DNA of 64,000 nt from Lethocerus indicus (taxonomy: Eukaryota > Arthropoda > Insecta > Hemiptera > Belostomatidae): assembly GCA_019843655.1 (NCBI GenBank), contig JACDQD010000006.1, forward strand, positions 5,014,034 through 5,078,033, written 5' to 3'. The position numbers were made by a program, and so were the translations under genes. Below are positions 62,351-64,000 of the stretch, piece by piece; the stretch's first letter is position 1; each line of letters opens with the position of its first letter. The notes beneath the pieces are model-generated. The model had not been told where the DNA came from. It saw only the letters and a program-made list of their open reading frames with translations, and ran no database searches.

Positions 62351-64000
62351 CCTTGCTCCTTCCCCTCTGGTCGCGTCTCTCATTGCGGGCCCGCACTTAG
62401 TTTCAGGGCCGTCCTTGGACCGTCCAATGTTGCCCGACTGAGCTATATTAACCCTATTCTTCCTCCGCGCCCCAAGGTTACAACTCCTTTACGTTCCGCG
62501 CGTAAAACTACGCTCTATATTCGACGGATGTCCACTCTGATTGGGACATACGGAAGACGTAAATCTATGTGTATGAAGCAAACGTTCAACATTTTGTATT
62601 ATCTCCACTACCTCTCGTCCACAGCATCGCCCACTCTCCTTCCGCAAAGGGTTAAATAGGAAAGAATTGCAATCTATGACAATGATTACAGTAAAATACC
62701 GTGTGGCATATTGGTAGTCGACAAGCCTAACTGCCTCCCTACATGTAAACCATCCATTTAATCCACACTGTTTAGCTTGTCCCCGCCTGTGGTAAAACCT
62801 TAAATATTGATTTCTAAATATTTTTATGGCGTCAATCCCATGTTAATGAACATTGTCGCAATCAATGGGGTTACTGGGGCCCATATAAGAGTACAAATGT
62901 AAGTCAGATCGTCGCTCGGCCCATGATATTCCACAGCCTCTAAACAAATATCCTTGTGTCGTAATAAAATTTAGATAACGATCGATTGAACTTTCCGAAT
63001 AATAAACTCAGAAGCCAGATTTAATTGGTCGATACCTCGAATAGGTTGACGGGTACGGTGGTGTCGTGTCGGTGGATATGGTGGCTCGGCCAACCATCGG
63101 TCATACGGTATTCCGCTTGCTAATTAATTATGAATGCGACATTGTGAAAGAGTCAAAACCTAATGACGCGTCGGGCCGTTCTAATTAGCGGTCATGTTCC
63201 ATCGGTGCGCTCCAAAATTGATCAACGCTTCTACCCAGTGATCGAAACGCGTTCGAGAATGTAAATGAATTTCGTTGGGAAGATGTTGAGGGAACACTGA
63301 AATGAAGTTTACCCATCCTGATGTCCTAGATAATTTGGGGTAAATGATACAATTTCAGTGAAATTTTTGAAAACATTTAATCTCTCCTGAGATGTCTCCG
63401 GTGATGCGTTCAAATTATAGCTATCGAATCGCGCTCGCAAGAAACTTAATATATTGATTCCTTACTCTAAGGCACAACATGCATAACAGTTACCTCAATC
63501 TTATTGGAAACATTAATAAAAATCGATTATCCCGTTCGTACATTGTCTATATCAAGGGAAATTAATTATTACTGCGCAGGAGACGCTGTAAACAAAACGT
63601 ATAAACTCTGTTTAAAAGGATCCTTCCTTTCTCTATCTTCTCCGCCGTTGCATTGTGCTCGGTCGTCCTTGAGATATTTCTTCTTATCCTGCGCGCTTTA
63701 TCGCCATTAAGATTGCCTTCCATAAAAAGTCACGCTTTCTTGACCCCCGCCAGAAATTGGAAAAAATCTTCTCCAGCTGCCCATCTGAAGTCATGATCGG
63801 CTTTCACGAACTTCAGTTGCATTCCATCGGTAATATATTGCAAGATATGAGGAACACTTGATACTAGGAATCAGATGCACAAAGTTACATGGAATAAATA
63901 CCTGCATTTATAATTTATGACAGCATTATGATGACAGTTATTGTTTTAAGTAGTTTAACTAACGAAAAAATGGGGGAGTTTAGAGAATTTCTCACCGTAA

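Larger units (their letters stand above)
60572..64000 (+). other. hdc: 5' part of hdc intron 2, running off the window
   Basis: It begins with the donor GTAACC directly after exon 2 and has no recognisable next exon before the window ends. It contains a (GA)21 tract, a CT-rich stretch at about 62,318-62,350 and a short GT run near 62,142-62,156. No other coding exon of hdc and no nested gene is supported here. Confidence 0.75.

Noticed and set aside
1..64000. CRISPR array, bacterial operon, phage or rRNA genes
   Set aside because: No direct-repeat/spacer array, no tightly packed genes with ribosome binding sites, and no rRNA-like sequence. The spliced gene shows eukaryotic DNA.

Overview
The window reads as nuclear DNA from an animal, most likely an arthropod and probably an insect. 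It is AT-rich and dominated by non-coding sequence, simple repeats and small dispersed repeats, with no bacterial-style gene packing. The only gene I can support is headcase (hdc; vertebrate homologue HECA), on the plus strand. It is recognised from a cysteine/histidine-rich N-terminal domain followed by a basic stretch, and from a second exon that continues the same protein across well-formed splice sites. I cannot assign an insect order from this sequence.

Layout. 1-33,050: about 33 kb with no gene I can support. It holds microsatellites, a 10-bp minisatellite (11,781-11,900), a G-quadruplex-type G-run cluster (24,943-24,972), a GC-rich patch near 16.2 kb overlapping an old ~160-bp duplication, and copies of a short dispersed repeat whose 31-bp inverted form makes a near-perfect hairpin at 2,610-2,694. 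33,060-34,105: GC- and CpG-rich promoter/5' leader of hdc, with a GGT microsatellite, three short upstream ORFs, and a Met-less open frame in phase with hdc. 34,106-34,854: hdc coding exon 1 (249 codons plus 2 nt). 34,855-60,471: intron 1, 25,617 bp. 60,472-60,571: hdc coding exon 2 (100 nt). 60,572-64,000: start of intron 2, with a (GA)21 tract 46 nt after the donor. The rest of hdc lies beyond the right edge.

How it works together. From the family: Drosophila Headcase restrains growth and tracheal branching, marks imaginal cells, acts with Unkempt downstream of mTOR/insulin signalling, and is made in a short and a long form by reading through an internal UAA codon. That codon, if present here, lies in an exon outside the window. 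From the sequence: the leader has upstream ORFs and both introns look long (intron 2 runs at least 3.4 kb past the edge), which suits a developmentally regulated gene, although no specific enhancer can be proven by reading.

Other open frames of up to ~170 codons occur throughout. Most are within what chance gives in 64 kb on six frames, none matches a family I recognise, and many overlap open frames on the opposite strand. I have not annotated them as genes.
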